A stretch of DNA of 64,000 nucleotides from Bifidobacterium mizhiense (GTDB taxonomy: Bacteria; Actinomycetota; Actinomycetes; Actinomycetales; Bifidobacteriaceae), in contig NZ_BPWE01000001.1 of assembly GCF_020884755.1 (NCBI RefSeq), positions 798,714-862,713 of the forward strand, written 5' to 3'. Below the pieces are notes generated by a model that saw nothing but the letters and a program-made list of their open reading frames with translations, did not search any database and was not told where the DNA came from. Below, piece after piece: positions 54,708-63,852 of this stretch; the stretch's first letter is position 1; each line of letters begins with the position of its first letter. The position numbers were made by a program, and so were the translations under genes.

Positions 54708-56156
54708 TCAGTCCTCGTCCTCAGCCACGCGGGAGTGGCTGTAGATCATCTTCATGGAGCAGATGAAGAGCACCAAGCCCAGCAGGATGATCACGCCGCC
54801 GATCATGAAGACGTTAGCGTAGGTCGAAGCCAGGCCCTGTGCAGTGCCGGCCAGGCTGCCCGAACCCATGGATCCGTTGGCCATGAGCTGGCCGAAGAGG
54901 GCGACACCGATGGAGCCGGTGATGGCCTGGAGCAGGTCGTTGAAGCCAAGCACACGGCCGGACTCCTCAGGAGCCACGGTCAGGGTCGCGGTGTCAACGA
55001 TGGGCTGGTAGAAGAAGGAGGTGCCGAAGTAGTAGATGCAGGGTGCCACAGCCAGGGCCCAGATCTTACCGGCGGGGATCAGGAAGGCGATGGCGATCAG
55101 ACCGCCACCCATGCAGGCCAGAGCCAGGATGACTGAAGCTTTGCGACCAATCTTCTGAATGATCGGCCCGGCAGCAAACCCCATGATGCCAGCCAGGATG
55201 ATGGACCAGACCAGCAGGTTGGAAACCTTGGAGGAGTCGATGCCGTACACGTTCAGACCAATGGCGTTGACGCCAGCATTCAGTGTGTAGCTGAAGAAGT
55301 AGCCGACGAAGATAACGGTCATGGTCATGGCGAAGGCCGGATTGGTCAGCATCTTCGGAGTGATGAAGGGGTTGCTGGCCTTGTTGACATAGACCAGGAA
55401 GGCCACCAGGGTCACGATGCAGGCGATGCCCCAGCCCCAGTTGATGTCGGTGAAGAACATGGTCACCGAAGCGGCGAACAGTCCGATCAGCGTGAAGCCG
55501 ATTCCGTCGATCTTGGCACCAGCGGCATGCTGGTCGGGCAGGTTCTTGGCCAGGACGGGAATGAAGAAGACGGCCACAATGCCGACGCCGAAGAGCCAGC
55601 GCCAGTCAAGCAGAGTCATGTAGCCGGCCAGGAAGACACCCAGGGCAGCGGCAAAGCGGAAGACTGCGACAAAGACACCGTACCAGAGTACGCGCTTCTT
55701 TTTCTCCACATACTTAGAGACCAGAACCAGGAAGATGGACCCGGAAACCTGCCAGCCGGCCGACTGCACCACTCGGGCGGCGATGACGATCCAGATACTG
55801 AAGGTGCCGAAGCAGCCCAGAATCGACCCCAGCACGAAGACGATCGTACCCAGGATCATCATCTTCTTCAGGGAGACGAAATCTCCCAGGGAGCCGTAGA
55901 TAACACATACGATTCCCAGGATGATGCCGGGCAATGAGGTGATCAGCGGAGCCAAATTGGTCTGGTTCAGCTGCTTGCCGATGTTCACGTAGATCATGCC
56001 GAAGGCCTGCTGCTGAAGCACGCCCAGGGTAAAGATGATCAGGACCACCGGGATGGCCACTCGGGCCATCTTGTTCATTTTCGCGAACTCCGGAGTCCCC
56101 TCCTCTGGAACGGGTATGCCGTTCTTCTGCTCCTCGGAGACAGTTGACTCGCTCAT
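54708..56156 (-). CDS. MFS transporter, probable nucleoside/base or drug carrier
   Basis: A 482-residue carrier with about 14 hydrophobic segments. An N-terminal cytoplasmic stretch (SESTVSEEQKNGIPVPEEGT) precedes TM1. The loop YGSLGDFVSLKKMMILG is the MFS G-x-L-a-D-r-x-G-r-k motif, and motif C-like PSWQ-type wording is replaced by RVVQSAGWQVSGSIFLV. The family is close to DHA2-type 14-helix exporters. It lies 39 bp after the nucleoside hydrolase of cluster 2 and before a terminator, so it belongs to that operon. It may release the free base or import a substrate. The direction cannot be told. Confidence 0.82.
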   Translation of the reverse strand: MSESTVSEEQKNGIPVPEEGTPEFAKMNKMARVAIPVVLIIFTLGVLQQQAFGMIYVNIGKQLNQTNLAPLITSLPGIILGIVCVIYGSLGDFVSLKKMMILGTIVFVLGSILGCFGTFSIWIVIAARVVQSAGWQVSGSIFLVLVSKYVEKKKRVLWYGVFVAVFRFAAALGVFLAGYMTLLDWRWLFGVGIVAVFFIPVLAKNLPDQHAAGAKIDGIGFTLIGLFAASVTMFFTDINWGWGIACIVTLVAFLVYVNKASNPFITPKMLTNPAFAMTMTVIFVGYFFSYTLNAGVNAIGLNVYGIDSSKVSNLLVWSIILAGIMGFAAGPIIQKIGRKASVILALACMGGGLIAIAFLIPAGKIWALAVAPCIYYFGTSFFYQPIVDTATLTVAPEESGRVLGFNDLLQAITGSIGVALFGQLMANGSMGSGSLAGTAQGLASTYANVFMIGGVIILLGLVLFICSMKMIYSHSRVAEDED

Positions 56157-56195
56157 TTTTCTTTAATTTCCTTTCGGTTCTTCTCAATGCGGAAG

Positions 56196-57119
56196 CTACT
56201 GACGGCGAACTCGGCCGACCCTGTCGACAAAGGCGGAGCGGAATCCGTCCACATCCACGTCCACGCAGACGCTGGCGTTGGCCTTGTCGCTCAAGATGCC
56301 CTCGTAATCGACCACCGTGGCGCCCAGGGTGAGCGGGCTGGAGATTTCGACGTCCACAAAGGCCTCGCGCATGGTGAAAAGGTCGGGCTGGAGCAGGACC
56401 ATAGCGGCCGAAGGATCGTACATCTTGATCCCTTCTTCGATGTGTCCACCGTCGTAGGACCGGAAGAGGGATGCGACCATGCCGCCCACTTCGCCGGCTG
56501 CGTCCAGATCGTCCAGATCTCCGGCGACCAGATGGGCCTTGCGACCGATGTCCAGACCAACCATGGTCACAGGCAGCCCGCTGCGGAAGACCATCTTGGC
56601 AGCTTCAGGATCGACGGAGATGTTGAACTCGCCATAGACTCCGATGTTGCCGCGTCCGGTGGAGCCTCCCATCATGACGATCCGGTCGATGCGGTCCTTG
56701 ACCTCGGGGAAGGTGGCCAGCAGCAGGGCGATGTTGGTCAGAGGGCCCAGGGTCAGGATGGTGACTGGCTCATCGCTCTCCAGAAGCACCCGCCGCTCCT
56801 CTAGGACCGCATTGTTCTCGGTCAGCAGGCTGGCGTCCGGCTCAGGGAAGACGAATGACCCCATCCCCGACTTGCCGTGGGCTTCAGTGGCGAATCTGTT
56901 GTCACGCATGAGCGGGGCCGCAGCGCCACGGGCCACGGGGATGCGCCTGCCCAGGAAGGTCAGCAGCTTCAGGGCATTGTTGGTGGTGTGGCCGATGCCC
57001 ACATTGCCTGACACCGAGGCTATCAGCCTGATGTCGAAGCTGGGCTCGTCGACCAGCATCGTAATGGCCGCAGCATCATCGATGCCAGGATCCGTGTCGA
57101 TGATCAGTGGTCTGGTCAT
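56196..57119 (-). CDS. Nucleoside hydrolase (cluster 2)
   Basis: A 307-residue nucleoside hydrolase with the metal-binding motif IIDTDPGIDDAAAITM at the very N-terminus, TLGPLTNIALLLATFPEV, IVMMGGSTGRGNIGVYGEFN (with EFN in the active site) and MYDPSAAMVLLQPDLF. It hydrolyses ribonucleosides. It is only a moderate match to the cluster 1 enzyme, so substrate range may differ. Its ATG overlaps the preceding ATPase stop by 4 nt. Confidence 0.9.
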   Translation of the reverse strand: MTRPLIIDTDPGIDDAAAITMLVDEPSFDIRLIASVSGNVGIGHTTNNALKLLTFLGRRIPVARGAAAPLMRDNRFATEAHGKSGMGSFVFPEPDASLLTENNAVLEERRVLLESDEPVTILTLGPLTNIALLLATFPEVKDRIDRIVMMGGSTGRGNIGVYGEFNISVDPEAAKMVFRSGLPVTMVGLDIGRKAHLVAGDLDDLDAAGEVGGMVASLFRSYDGGHIEEGIKMYDPSAAMVLLQPDLFTMREAFVDVEISSPLTLGATVVDYEGILSDKANASVCVDVDVDGFRSAFVDRVGRVRRQ

Positions 57120-57973
57120 TGCTTCACTCCTTTTGCTCTTGTCGTATCCAAACTCAAATTCCTGCTCCCCGATTTGGCCCGCCAGGCTGCATCGACAAAG
57201 GCAGAGACGGTGAAGATCGGGCCATCCAAGCCGATTTGCCGGGCCACCCGAGTGATGGGCGGAGGCGTCACATAGGCCTGCTCGAGCACATCGTCCCGGG
57301 CGAAGACCTCCTCGCGACTGCCATCCAGCAGGACCCGGCCATGCTGCATGAGCACAACCCTGGGGAAGTTGCGGGCGACAAACTTCATGTCGTGGGAAAT
57401 GGTGATGCAGAGTCTGCCTTGGCCCCGAAGACGGGCGATGATGGCCGCCAGCCGATCATTGCCCGCCTTGTCCTGTCCGCATGTGGGCTCGTCGAAGACT
57501 ACGGCACCCGTATCCATCATGAGGACGGAGCCGATGGCACAGAATTTCTTCTCGGTAGGGCTCAGATCGAAAGGATGATCGTCCAACCGGTCCGCCAGAC
57601 CCACCAACCCAGCAACCTGCTCCATACGTCGCGCTATCAGATCCTGATCGAAACCAAGCTGCCGGGGACCGAACGCGAATTCCTTGCGCACACTGTCCAG
57701 AAAGAGCTGATCGTCGGGATTCTGAAAGACGTACCCCACCTTCCGGGCCCACTGGGCCGTGTTCGCCGTAGCCAGATCGACGCCGTCAATCAAGATGCGA
57801 CCCTTGGTCGGTCTAAGGATGCCGTTCAGATGTTTGGCCAGGGTGGTCTTGCCAGCGCCGTTCTGACCGATCAGCGCTACAGGCTGATCACCTTCGAGGG
57901 TCAGATTCACTCCGTCCAGGGCACGATGGCCATGCGGGTAGACGTACTCCAGATGCTCCAGATCGATCTTCAC
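57116..57973 (-). CDS. ECF transporter ATPase with degenerate signature (cluster 2, EcfA')
   Basis: A 285-residue ATPase. Walker A is GQNGAGKTTLAKHLNGIL (about 37-54), the Q-loop is VFQNPDDQLFLDSVRKE and Walker B is AVVFDEPTCGQDKAG. The signature is LSPTEKKFCAIGSVL in place of LSGGQ (about 137-151), as in the paralogue at 50052. The C-terminal tail (about 230-285) is longer than usual. It overlaps its partner ATPase gene by 4 nt. Confidence 0.88.
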   Translation of the reverse strand: MKIDLEHLEYVYPHGHRALDGVNLTLEGDQPVALIGQNGAGKTTLAKHLNGILRPTKGRILIDGVDLATANTAQWARKVGYVFQNPDDQLFLDSVRKEFAFGPRQLGFDQDLIARRMEQVAGLVGLADRLDDHPFDLSPTEKKFCAIGSVLMMDTGAVVFDEPTCGQDKAGNDRLAAIIARLRGQGRLCITISHDMKFVARNFPRVVLMQHGRVLLDGSREEVFARDDVLEQAYVTPPPITRVARQIGLDGPIFTVSAFVDAAWRAKSGSRNLSLDTTRAKGVKQ

Positions 57974-58818
57974 CGCAGCGCCTCCCGAATCATGCGTACC
58001 GCCTGGTCCTCGCGTACGGGCAGATCCGACAGGTCGAATCCTGCGTCCTGCAAACCCCTGCCGAGCCTGACGTAATCCGGTATGTCAATCCCCCACTTCA
58101 TGGTCTCGGGATCAGTGAAGACCTCCTCAGGGGTGCCCATGGCACGAACCCGACCTGCTCCCAGGACCATGACCTGATCGGCGCATCGAGCGACCCGCTC
58201 CATATCGTGATCAACCATTACTACGGTGATCCCCTCCTGGTTGAGCTGCTTGACAATGTCGAAGATCTCCTCGCTGCCAAGCGGGTCCAGCTGGGCTGTG
58301 CATTCGTCCAGAACCAGGATGTCCGGTTCCATGATCAAGGTCGAGCCAAGGGCCACCCGCTGCACCTGTCCGCCGGAAAGCTCCAAGGGGTTCTTGTCGA
58401 GCAGATCCTCGATATGCATAAGGGCAGCCACCCGAGCCACCTTGGCATGCATGGTTTCACGTGGAACCCCATGGTTGCCCAGCCCGAAGGCCAGTTCCTC
58501 TGCCACGGTCCCAGCCGTATAGGAGAGCTGATTGAAGGGGTTCTGAAAGACCAGGCCCACATGTCTGGACAGATCGGCAATGGTCGAAGTGGCTACGTCC
58601 CTGTCCTTGATCCGAACGCTTCCCTTGGATTTGCCCACGAAATAGTGCGGAATCAGACCGACCAAGGCGTTGCACAGGGTCGATTTGCCAGATCCGTTGG
58701 CTCCGACGATGCAGAAGAAGCTACCCTGCTCCACGTTGAAGCTCACCCGCTTCAAGGTGGTTCGATTGGCATCACGGTATCTGAAAGAGAAGTCCTCCAC
58801 TCGTATGACCTCGGTCAT
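57970..58818 (-). CDS. ECF transporter ATPase (cluster 2, EcfA)
   Basis: A 282-residue ATPase with Walker A GANGSGKSTLCNALVGLI, Q-loop VFQNPFNQLSYTAGTV, canonical signature LSGGQVQRVALGSTLI and Walker B ILVLDECTAQLDPLG, where Cys replaces the usual Pro. The start at 58818 (MTEVIRVEDF) overlaps the T component stop as ATGA. The frame running to 58941 lies inside that gene and is rejected. Confidence 0.9.
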   Translation of the reverse strand: MTEVIRVEDFSFRYRDANRTTLKRVSFNVEQGSFFCIVGANGSGKSTLCNALVGLIPHYFVGKSKGSVRIKDRDVATSTIADLSRHVGLVFQNPFNQLSYTAGTVAEELAFGLGNHGVPRETMHAKVARVAALMHIEDLLDKNPLELSGGQVQRVALGSTLIMEPDILVLDECTAQLDPLGSEEIFDIVKQLNQEGITVVMVDHDMERVARCADQVMVLGAGRVRAMGTPEEVFTDPETMKWGIDIPDYVRLGRGLQDAGFDLSDLPVREDQAVRMIREALR

Positions 58819-59633
58819 GCCCGACCTCCCCATTGAATGGCCATGGTGATCAGGTCGGTGCGCGCGAGGCAGCCGAGCACCAGAGCCAGCACCAGAAAAA
58901 CGGTGAACAGGATGGTCATCACGGTGTCGCTGCGCCGCCAAACTACCTTAAGGTAGCTGGTCTGCCGCACCCCTCGAATACCGAATCCGCGGGTCTCCAA
59001 GGTCATCCCGCGCTCCTGCGAATCCGTCAGGGAGGAAAGAACCACCGGTCCGAGCAGGGGCAGGAAGGCCCGCGCCCGGGAAATCAAGCCGCCGCCGGTC
59101 TCCAGACCACGTGCATGCTGAGACTGCTCGATGACCGCAATCCTGCGCTGCATCTGAGGAACCACATTCAGACTGGCCAGGATCAGGTATCCGATCTTCG
59201 ATGGCACGCCTATCTGTGTCAAAGCCGCAACCAGGCGACCCATGTAGGTAGTTTTATTGGTCAGGTAGAAGGACCCCAGGAAGACCAAAAGGGTTACTAC
59301 GATTTTGGCCGCATAGAGGCTGCCTTCAAGGCCCAGTTGGGCGAACCCCAGGTCAAGAATGACCTTGGTGTTCCTCGGGCTATAGCACCCCTGTATGAAC
59401 AACAGCATAATCGTGACGGGGATACCGAACCCCAGCACGACACCGGAGAAGGGCCGGAGCACCCGGGCCAAGGCCGCTGCTAGGAAGAGCATGACGATGA
59501 TTCCCAGACCCAGAGTAAAGTCCGGCCAGACCAAGGTCGCCAGGCCCAAGGAGCACACGCCAGCGATCTTGGCCATGGGATGCATGCGGGCCAGCGGGGA
59601 ATCAGGAATCCCATTCGATGCGGGGCCAGGCAT
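58815..59633 (-). CDS. ECF transporter T component (cluster 2)
   Basis: A 272-residue EcfT-type protein with about five to six membrane segments. The coupling motifs are ARG in QSQHARGLETGGG (about 180) and TRG in LETRGFGIRG (about 215). The ATG shares one base with the S-component stop (TGATG). Confidence 0.88.
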   Translation of the reverse strand: MPGPASNGIPDSPLARMHPMAKIAGVCSLGLATLVWPDFTLGLGIIVMLFLAAALARVLRPFSGVVLGFGIPVTIMLLFIQGCYSPRNTKVILDLGFAQLGLEGSLYAAKIVVTLLVFLGSFYLTNKTTYMGRLVAALTQIGVPSKIGYLILASLNVVPQMQRRIAVIEQSQHARGLETGGGLISRARAFLPLLGPVVLSSLTDSQERGMTLETRGFGIRGVRQTSYLKVVWRRSDTVMTILFTVFLVLALVLGCLARTDLITMAIQWGGRA

Positions 59634-60430
59634 CAGCGTTCAGACCTTTGGGCGCGATCATGGTCCAAGTTCGCTGGAGCACCTGTCGAGGAGCCCTGAT
59701 CAGACTCTGCCGCGACATCGACCTTCACTGGCTGCGCTGAACTCTTCTGGCTGGACGCTCCAACCGCTACGCGTTCATCTTCGTCTTCGTCCTCATCCAG
59801 ATCATCCAAATCGTCCAAATCTGCCTGGCCCTCGCTGCCGTCCAAGGCATACTGGCTCAGGAAGCGCTTGGGGATTCGACGCACGATCACATAAGCGATC
59901 AGGACGGTAATGCCCTTGTCGATCAGATTCTCCAGCATTGAGGAGGAGAGCACCGAAATGACGATGTTCTTCACAGCCACCACCAATGCAGCTGTGAGGA
60001 CCGAAGTGCCATTGACTCCGGTGGCGCCCCCGTAGACGAGCACGGTTATCAGAGAGGCGGTGACCGTGTTGACCAGGGCGCAGGCCAGCCAGACCAGGAT
60101 GACTCCCCATATCCGTTTGAAGAGCCCGGCCTTGACCATGTATCCGATCACCAGGCCGCACAAAACGCTGGAGAGCGCATAGGGCAGGTAAACCGGATTA
60201 GCTACCAAGGCGAGGAAGACATTGGTCAGCAGTCCGCACAGGGCAGCCACCCAAGGCCCGGACAGGCAGGCGATGACCGTGGTGCCAATCATATCCAGGA
60301 AGAGCGGCAGTTTGAGGGTGGAGCTCAGGGTCCCACCGATGAGGTTGATGCCCACCGCAATGGGTATCAGCACCAAGGACTTTGTCGAGAATTGAGCAGT
60401 GATTCCTCTCCACAACGATCGTGCGCTCAT
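59633..60430 (-). CDS. ECF transporter S component with acidic C-terminal tail (cluster 2)
   Basis: A 265-residue membrane protein homologous to the S component at 52489. Its core (LVLIPIAVGINLIGGTLSST, PLFLDMIGTTVIACLSGPWV, VYGGATGVNGTS) has about six helices. Unlike its paralogue it adds about 70 hydrophilic residues, including DLDDLDDLDEDEDEDE, then Ser/Ala/Asp-rich sequence. It is the first gene of the cluster 2 operon. A TTGACA-N17-TAGTCT promoter is predicted at 60545-60573. Confidence 0.83.
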   Translation of the reverse strand: MSARSLWRGITAQFSTKSLVLIPIAVGINLIGGTLSSTLKLPLFLDMIGTTVIACLSGPWVAALCGLLTNVFLALVANPVYLPYALSSVLCGLVIGYMVKAGLFKRIWGVILVWLACALVNTVTASLITVLVYGGATGVNGTSVLTAALVVAVKNIVISVLSSSMLENLIDKGITVLIAYVIVRRIPKRFLSQYALDGSEGQADLDDLDDLDEDEDEDERVAVGASSQKSSAQPVKVDVAAESDQGSSTGAPANLDHDRAQRSER

Positions 60431-60511
60431 AATCCGTACCGCCTTTGGTCCTTGAATGTCGATTTCTGCAGATGGCCGTCGCTCACAGCCAGATCCGCAT
60501 CACCGCTTTGA

Positions 60512-60573
60512 GAAACCACTTTCGTAAACAACTTTCATTGACAGAGACTATCAACAGCTGCATGGGGTGTCAA
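60512..60573 (-). promoter_or_regulatory. Promoter and direct-repeat operator region of ECF cluster 2
   Basis: On the minus strand TTGACA (60573-60568), a 17-bp spacer and TAGTCT (60550-60545) form a plausible promoter. Downstream, AAACCACTTTC (60513-60523, plus strand) and AAACAACTTTC (60526-60536) form a direct repeat with 13-bp periodicity. It lies between the S gene and the divergent LacI-kinase fusion, a natural operator site. Confidence 0.5.
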
Positions 60574-60680
60574 ATGCGAAACCTCTGACGACGTTCTCTC
60601 GGGTAAGCTTGATTCGCTAGATCCAACAGGCCAACGAAGCCATTCGCCGGAGCGTCAGAGATGAGGAGGACAGGAATCCC

Positions 60681-62552
60681 ATGAACATCAAGGACATTGC
60701 CCAGCTTGCCGGCGTATCCACATCGACAGTCTCCAAGATCGTGAATCACAGGGACGCGAGCATCACCGCCGCCACGCGCGACAGGGTCCTTGAGCTGGTC
60801 AGGAAGTACCACTACACGCCTTACGGATCCTCCAAGCCCAACACCACCACCTGGAGAATCGGAGTCTTGCTGAGCTCATCCATCTCCATGGACTCCACCT
60901 TGGACGGAGTCATCCAGCAGGCACAGAAGTCGGGGTACGGCACCCTGGTCTTCAACAGCTACGGCGATCACGACCAGGAGGAGCGCAACATTCTGGCCGC
61001 CCTGGAGCATCGAGTGGATGGCTTGGTCTGGGAACCCATCGACCAAACAAGCCTGGCCTTGAAAAGCAAAATCGAGGCACGCGAAATTCCCGAACTGACC
61101 ATTGGACCCCTGGGAGACGACCGGGCCGCGCTCATGCCCTACGAGGAGGCTGCTTACAGTCTTACTGAAGAGCTGATCAATCGCCACCACACCAGCATCG
61201 CTTGCCTGCTCTCACCAGGCAGGCGGACCCAGAGCTTCCTGCACGGCTACCGACGCTGCTTGTTCGACCATAACCTCCAGTACCACACCGACATGGTCCT
61301 GGAAACCATCGGCGAGGACCTGACCCAAGTCCTGGAGAACCGGCACGTCACCGGAATCGTGGCATCCCACTACCACCATGCCCTGGAATTCCTCCAATTC
61401 GCTGAATCCATGCATTACCACCTGCCCCAGGACCTCTCCCTGGTCTCCCTGATGAACGACACCAACGTGCATCTGCGCTACCCAGGCAGCCCAGAGATAT
61501 CGTCCTACGTCATGCGCAATGCCGATTTCGGCGCCTATCTGTGTCGAGGGATCATCCGCGCCATCGAGCATGAGTCTGATTCGAGCGAGACCTTCGAGCA
61601 TGTTTTTGCCCTGGACGGCGAGAAGACTATTGGCCGACCCCCGGACCAACAATGCAAGAAGATCGTGGTGGTCGGCAGCATCAACGTGGACACCTACCTG
61701 ACCGCTCCTAGCCTGCCCAAGGCCGGTATGACCACCACGACCAGAAACTTCGCCTCCACACCGGGGGGCAAGGCCACCAACCAGGCGGTAGGCGTGGCCA
61801 GGCTGCGGCATCAAGTCTCCCTGATCGGCAATGTCGGCAGTGATCCAGCCGCAGACTACATTTACAAAACTATGAGGCAAGCCCATGTGGATGCCGCTGG
61901 TGTGCGCAGGGTCAGCGGGGCGGACACGGGCAAAGCCTACATCTTCGTCGACAGCAAGGGCGAGTCGATGATTTCCCTGGTGGCGGGCGCCAACGAATCC
62001 CTGACCCCGGATGACATCACTGAGCGTGACCAGATCTTCAGAAACACCGGCTACTGCCTGATCCAGACAGAGATCCCCATGGATACTGTCGCCGAGGCCT
62101 GCAGAACAGCCAAGCGCCACCAGGCCGCCACCATCGTCAAACCATCATCCTGCGACCACCTGCCCGAGGACCTCCTGTCTTCGATCGACATCCTGATCCC
62201 GAATCTCAACGAGTTGAACACCCTGATACCCGGGCCAGGATCCGTGGTTGATAAGGCGAAACAGTTCATCGACGGCGGGGTGGGCAAGGTCATCATAACC
62301 CGGGGCGAGCACGGCTGCACCCTGGTCACTGCCAGCGGACACAAGGACTTCCCAGCCCACGAGACCCGAGCAATCGACGACACCGGCGCCAGCGATGCCT
62401 TCATCAGCGCCCTGGCCTCCTACCTGTGCAACGGTTGTTCCCTGGACAAAGCCGCCCATATCGCTAATCTGGCCGCCGGCTTCAGCGTCGCCCGCGAAGG
62501 CGTCATTCCCTCTCTGATCAACCGCCGCCAGCTGGAGGGCCTGATCGATTGA
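60681..62552 (+). CDS. LacI repressor fused to PfkB/ribokinase-like domain
   Basis: A 623-residue fusion. Residues 1-25 are a LacI helix-turn-helix (IKDIAQLAGVSTSTVSKIVN), residues about 58-310 an effector domain, and about 327-623 a ribokinase domain. The kinase part has KKIVVVGSINVDTYL, GGKATNQAVGVARLR (sugar-binding GGKxxNQA) and IDDTGASDAFISALASY, where the usual GAGD anion-hole motif reads GASD with the catalytic Asp retained. It is divergent from ECF cluster 2. The fusion would join repression by a nucleoside or ribose signal with ribose phosphorylation. Kinase activity and DNA sites are untested. Confidence 0.9.
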   Translation: MNIKDIAQLAGVSTSTVSKIVNHRDASITAATRDRVLELVRKYHYTPYGSSKPNTTTWRIGVLLSSSISMDSTLDGVIQQAQKSGYGTLVFNSYGDHDQEERNILAALEHRVDGLVWEPIDQTSLALKSKIEAREIPELTIGPLGDDRAALMPYEEAAYSLTEELINRHHTSIACLLSPGRRTQSFLHGYRRCLFDHNLQYHTDMVLETIGEDLTQVLENRHVTGIVASHYHHALEFLQFAESMHYHLPQDLSLVSLMNDTNVHLRYPGSPEISSYVMRNADFGAYLCRGIIRAIEHESDSSETFEHVFALDGEKTIGRPPDQQCKKIVVVGSINVDTYLTAPSLPKAGMTTTTRNFASTPGGKATNQAVGVARLRHQVSLIGNVGSDPAADYIYKTMRQAHVDAAGVRRVSGADTGKAYIFVDSKGESMISLVAGANESLTPDDITERDQIFRNTGYCLIQTEIPMDTVAEACRTAKRHQAATIVKPSSCDHLPEDLLSSIDILIPNLNELNTLIPGPGSVVDKAKQFIDGGVGKVIITRGEHGCTLVTASGHKDFPAHETRAIDDTGASDAFISALASYLCNGCSLDKAAHIANLAAGFSVAREGVIPSLINRRQLEGLID

Positions 62553-62716
62553 GCAGTCCAGACGCGAGTATGGTCAGATTATCTGCCCCAATACACTTGG
62601 CCTTTCAACACAAAACCCGTGTGCTTATACTCTGAACAACACATCATTCGCCTCAAGAACTTTCTAGATAATGTGGAAGTATCACCGAATCATCAACCAT
62701 GTAGGGAGAAGATGAA

Positions 62717-63772
62717 GTGACGAAGCACCGGGTGACTATCCGCGAAGTAGCTCACAAAGCACAGGTATCTCAACAGACAGTTTCCAATGTAATTAACGGA
62801 ACCGGTCGAATGAGCGAACAGACCAAGAAAAGGGTGCAGTCTGTCATAACTACCTTGGGATATCATTCCAATCGGCCCGCTCAGATGCTGAGAACGGGGC
62901 ATAGCCGGATGATCGGCATCACTGTTCCTCGGTTTGATCAGCCGTTCTGCAGTTTATTCTGTGACTGTGTAGCACAATATGCTCATCAAGAAGGGTACGG
63001 CCTGGTCGTAAGCGTATTCGGCGACAATTTTGAAGAGACCATCAAAGAAACCTACCAACTCAACGCAGATGGGTGGATTTTCTTCGCTGATGCCACTATT
63101 TTGCGACGCATCCGTCACCTTAAGCAGGACTATCCTGTCGTATTGGCAGGCGACTATCTGGGCGACGGTGAATTGGATGCAGTTATGATGCCCAACGTTG
63201 ACGCATCACGTTACGCCACGAATTGGCTTATCGAACATTCGGACGGCCATGTAGGAATGATTGGCGCATCTTTCGAAACATACGAACAGGATGCCAAAGA
63301 TCCTGATCCGATACCCCAACGACTTCGTCATACGCGGGATAGAAACACAGATATGAGACTGCACGGATATCTATTAGCCCTGCAAGATCACGCTATACAA
63401 CCTGATTGGACGATTATTCGTCCCGTCCGTAAATTGATCGAAGCAGAAGGCGAAAGAGCTACAGAGATGCTGCTACAAACAGGAGATATACCGTCAAGCA
63501 TTATATGTGCCAACGATGCCTTAGCGCTGGGCGCCTTGTCTACTTTGTCCAAACACCACATTTCCGTACCGGAACAAATACAGGTAATCGGTTTTGACAA
63601 TACACGCGAGTCCCATTACTCCTCGCCGCCACTGAGCACGGTTGACCCTCATGTCATGCAATATGCTCAACTGGCGGTCCAACAACTCATCGCACGCATT
63701 GAAGGCTCCAGCGAAAAAGTCCACGTTCTAACAACTGGCTATCGGCTGGTTGAACGTCACACCACTATCTAA
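62717..63772 (+). CDS. LacI-family transcriptional regulator
   Basis: A 351-residue repressor. The HTH is TIREVAHKAQVSQQTVSNVI (residues 7-26), with GRMSEQTKKRVQSVI after it. The effector domain begins MIGITVPRFDQPFCSLFCDC and ends with IQVIGFDNTRESHYSSPPLS. It starts with GTG at 62717, with GGGAGA about 7-8 nt upstream. The ATG five bases earlier leads straight to a stop. It is convergent with a sugar ABC permease gene cut by the right edge and may control that transport system. Confidence 0.88.
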   Translation: MTKHRVTIREVAHKAQVSQQTVSNVINGTGRMSEQTKKRVQSVITTLGYHSNRPAQMLRTGHSRMIGITVPRFDQPFCSLFCDCVAQYAHQEGYGLVVSVFGDNFEETIKETYQLNADGWIFFADATILRRIRHLKQDYPVVLAGDYLGDGELDAVMMPNVDASRYATNWLIEHSDGHVGMIGASFETYEQDAKDPDPIPQRLRHTRDRNTDMRLHGYLLALQDHAIQPDWTIIRPVRKLIEAEGERATEMLLQTGDIPSSIICANDALALGALSTLSKHHISVPEQIQVIGFDNTRESHYSSPPLSTVDPHVMQYAQLAVQQLIARIEGSSEKVHVLTTGYRLVERHTTI

Positions 63773-63852
63773 TAGCAGGCAGGCATTTCAGCTCACCCTA
63801 TTGATGCATGATCACATGTGACGAATCCAATATAACGACTCCATAGATTTTG

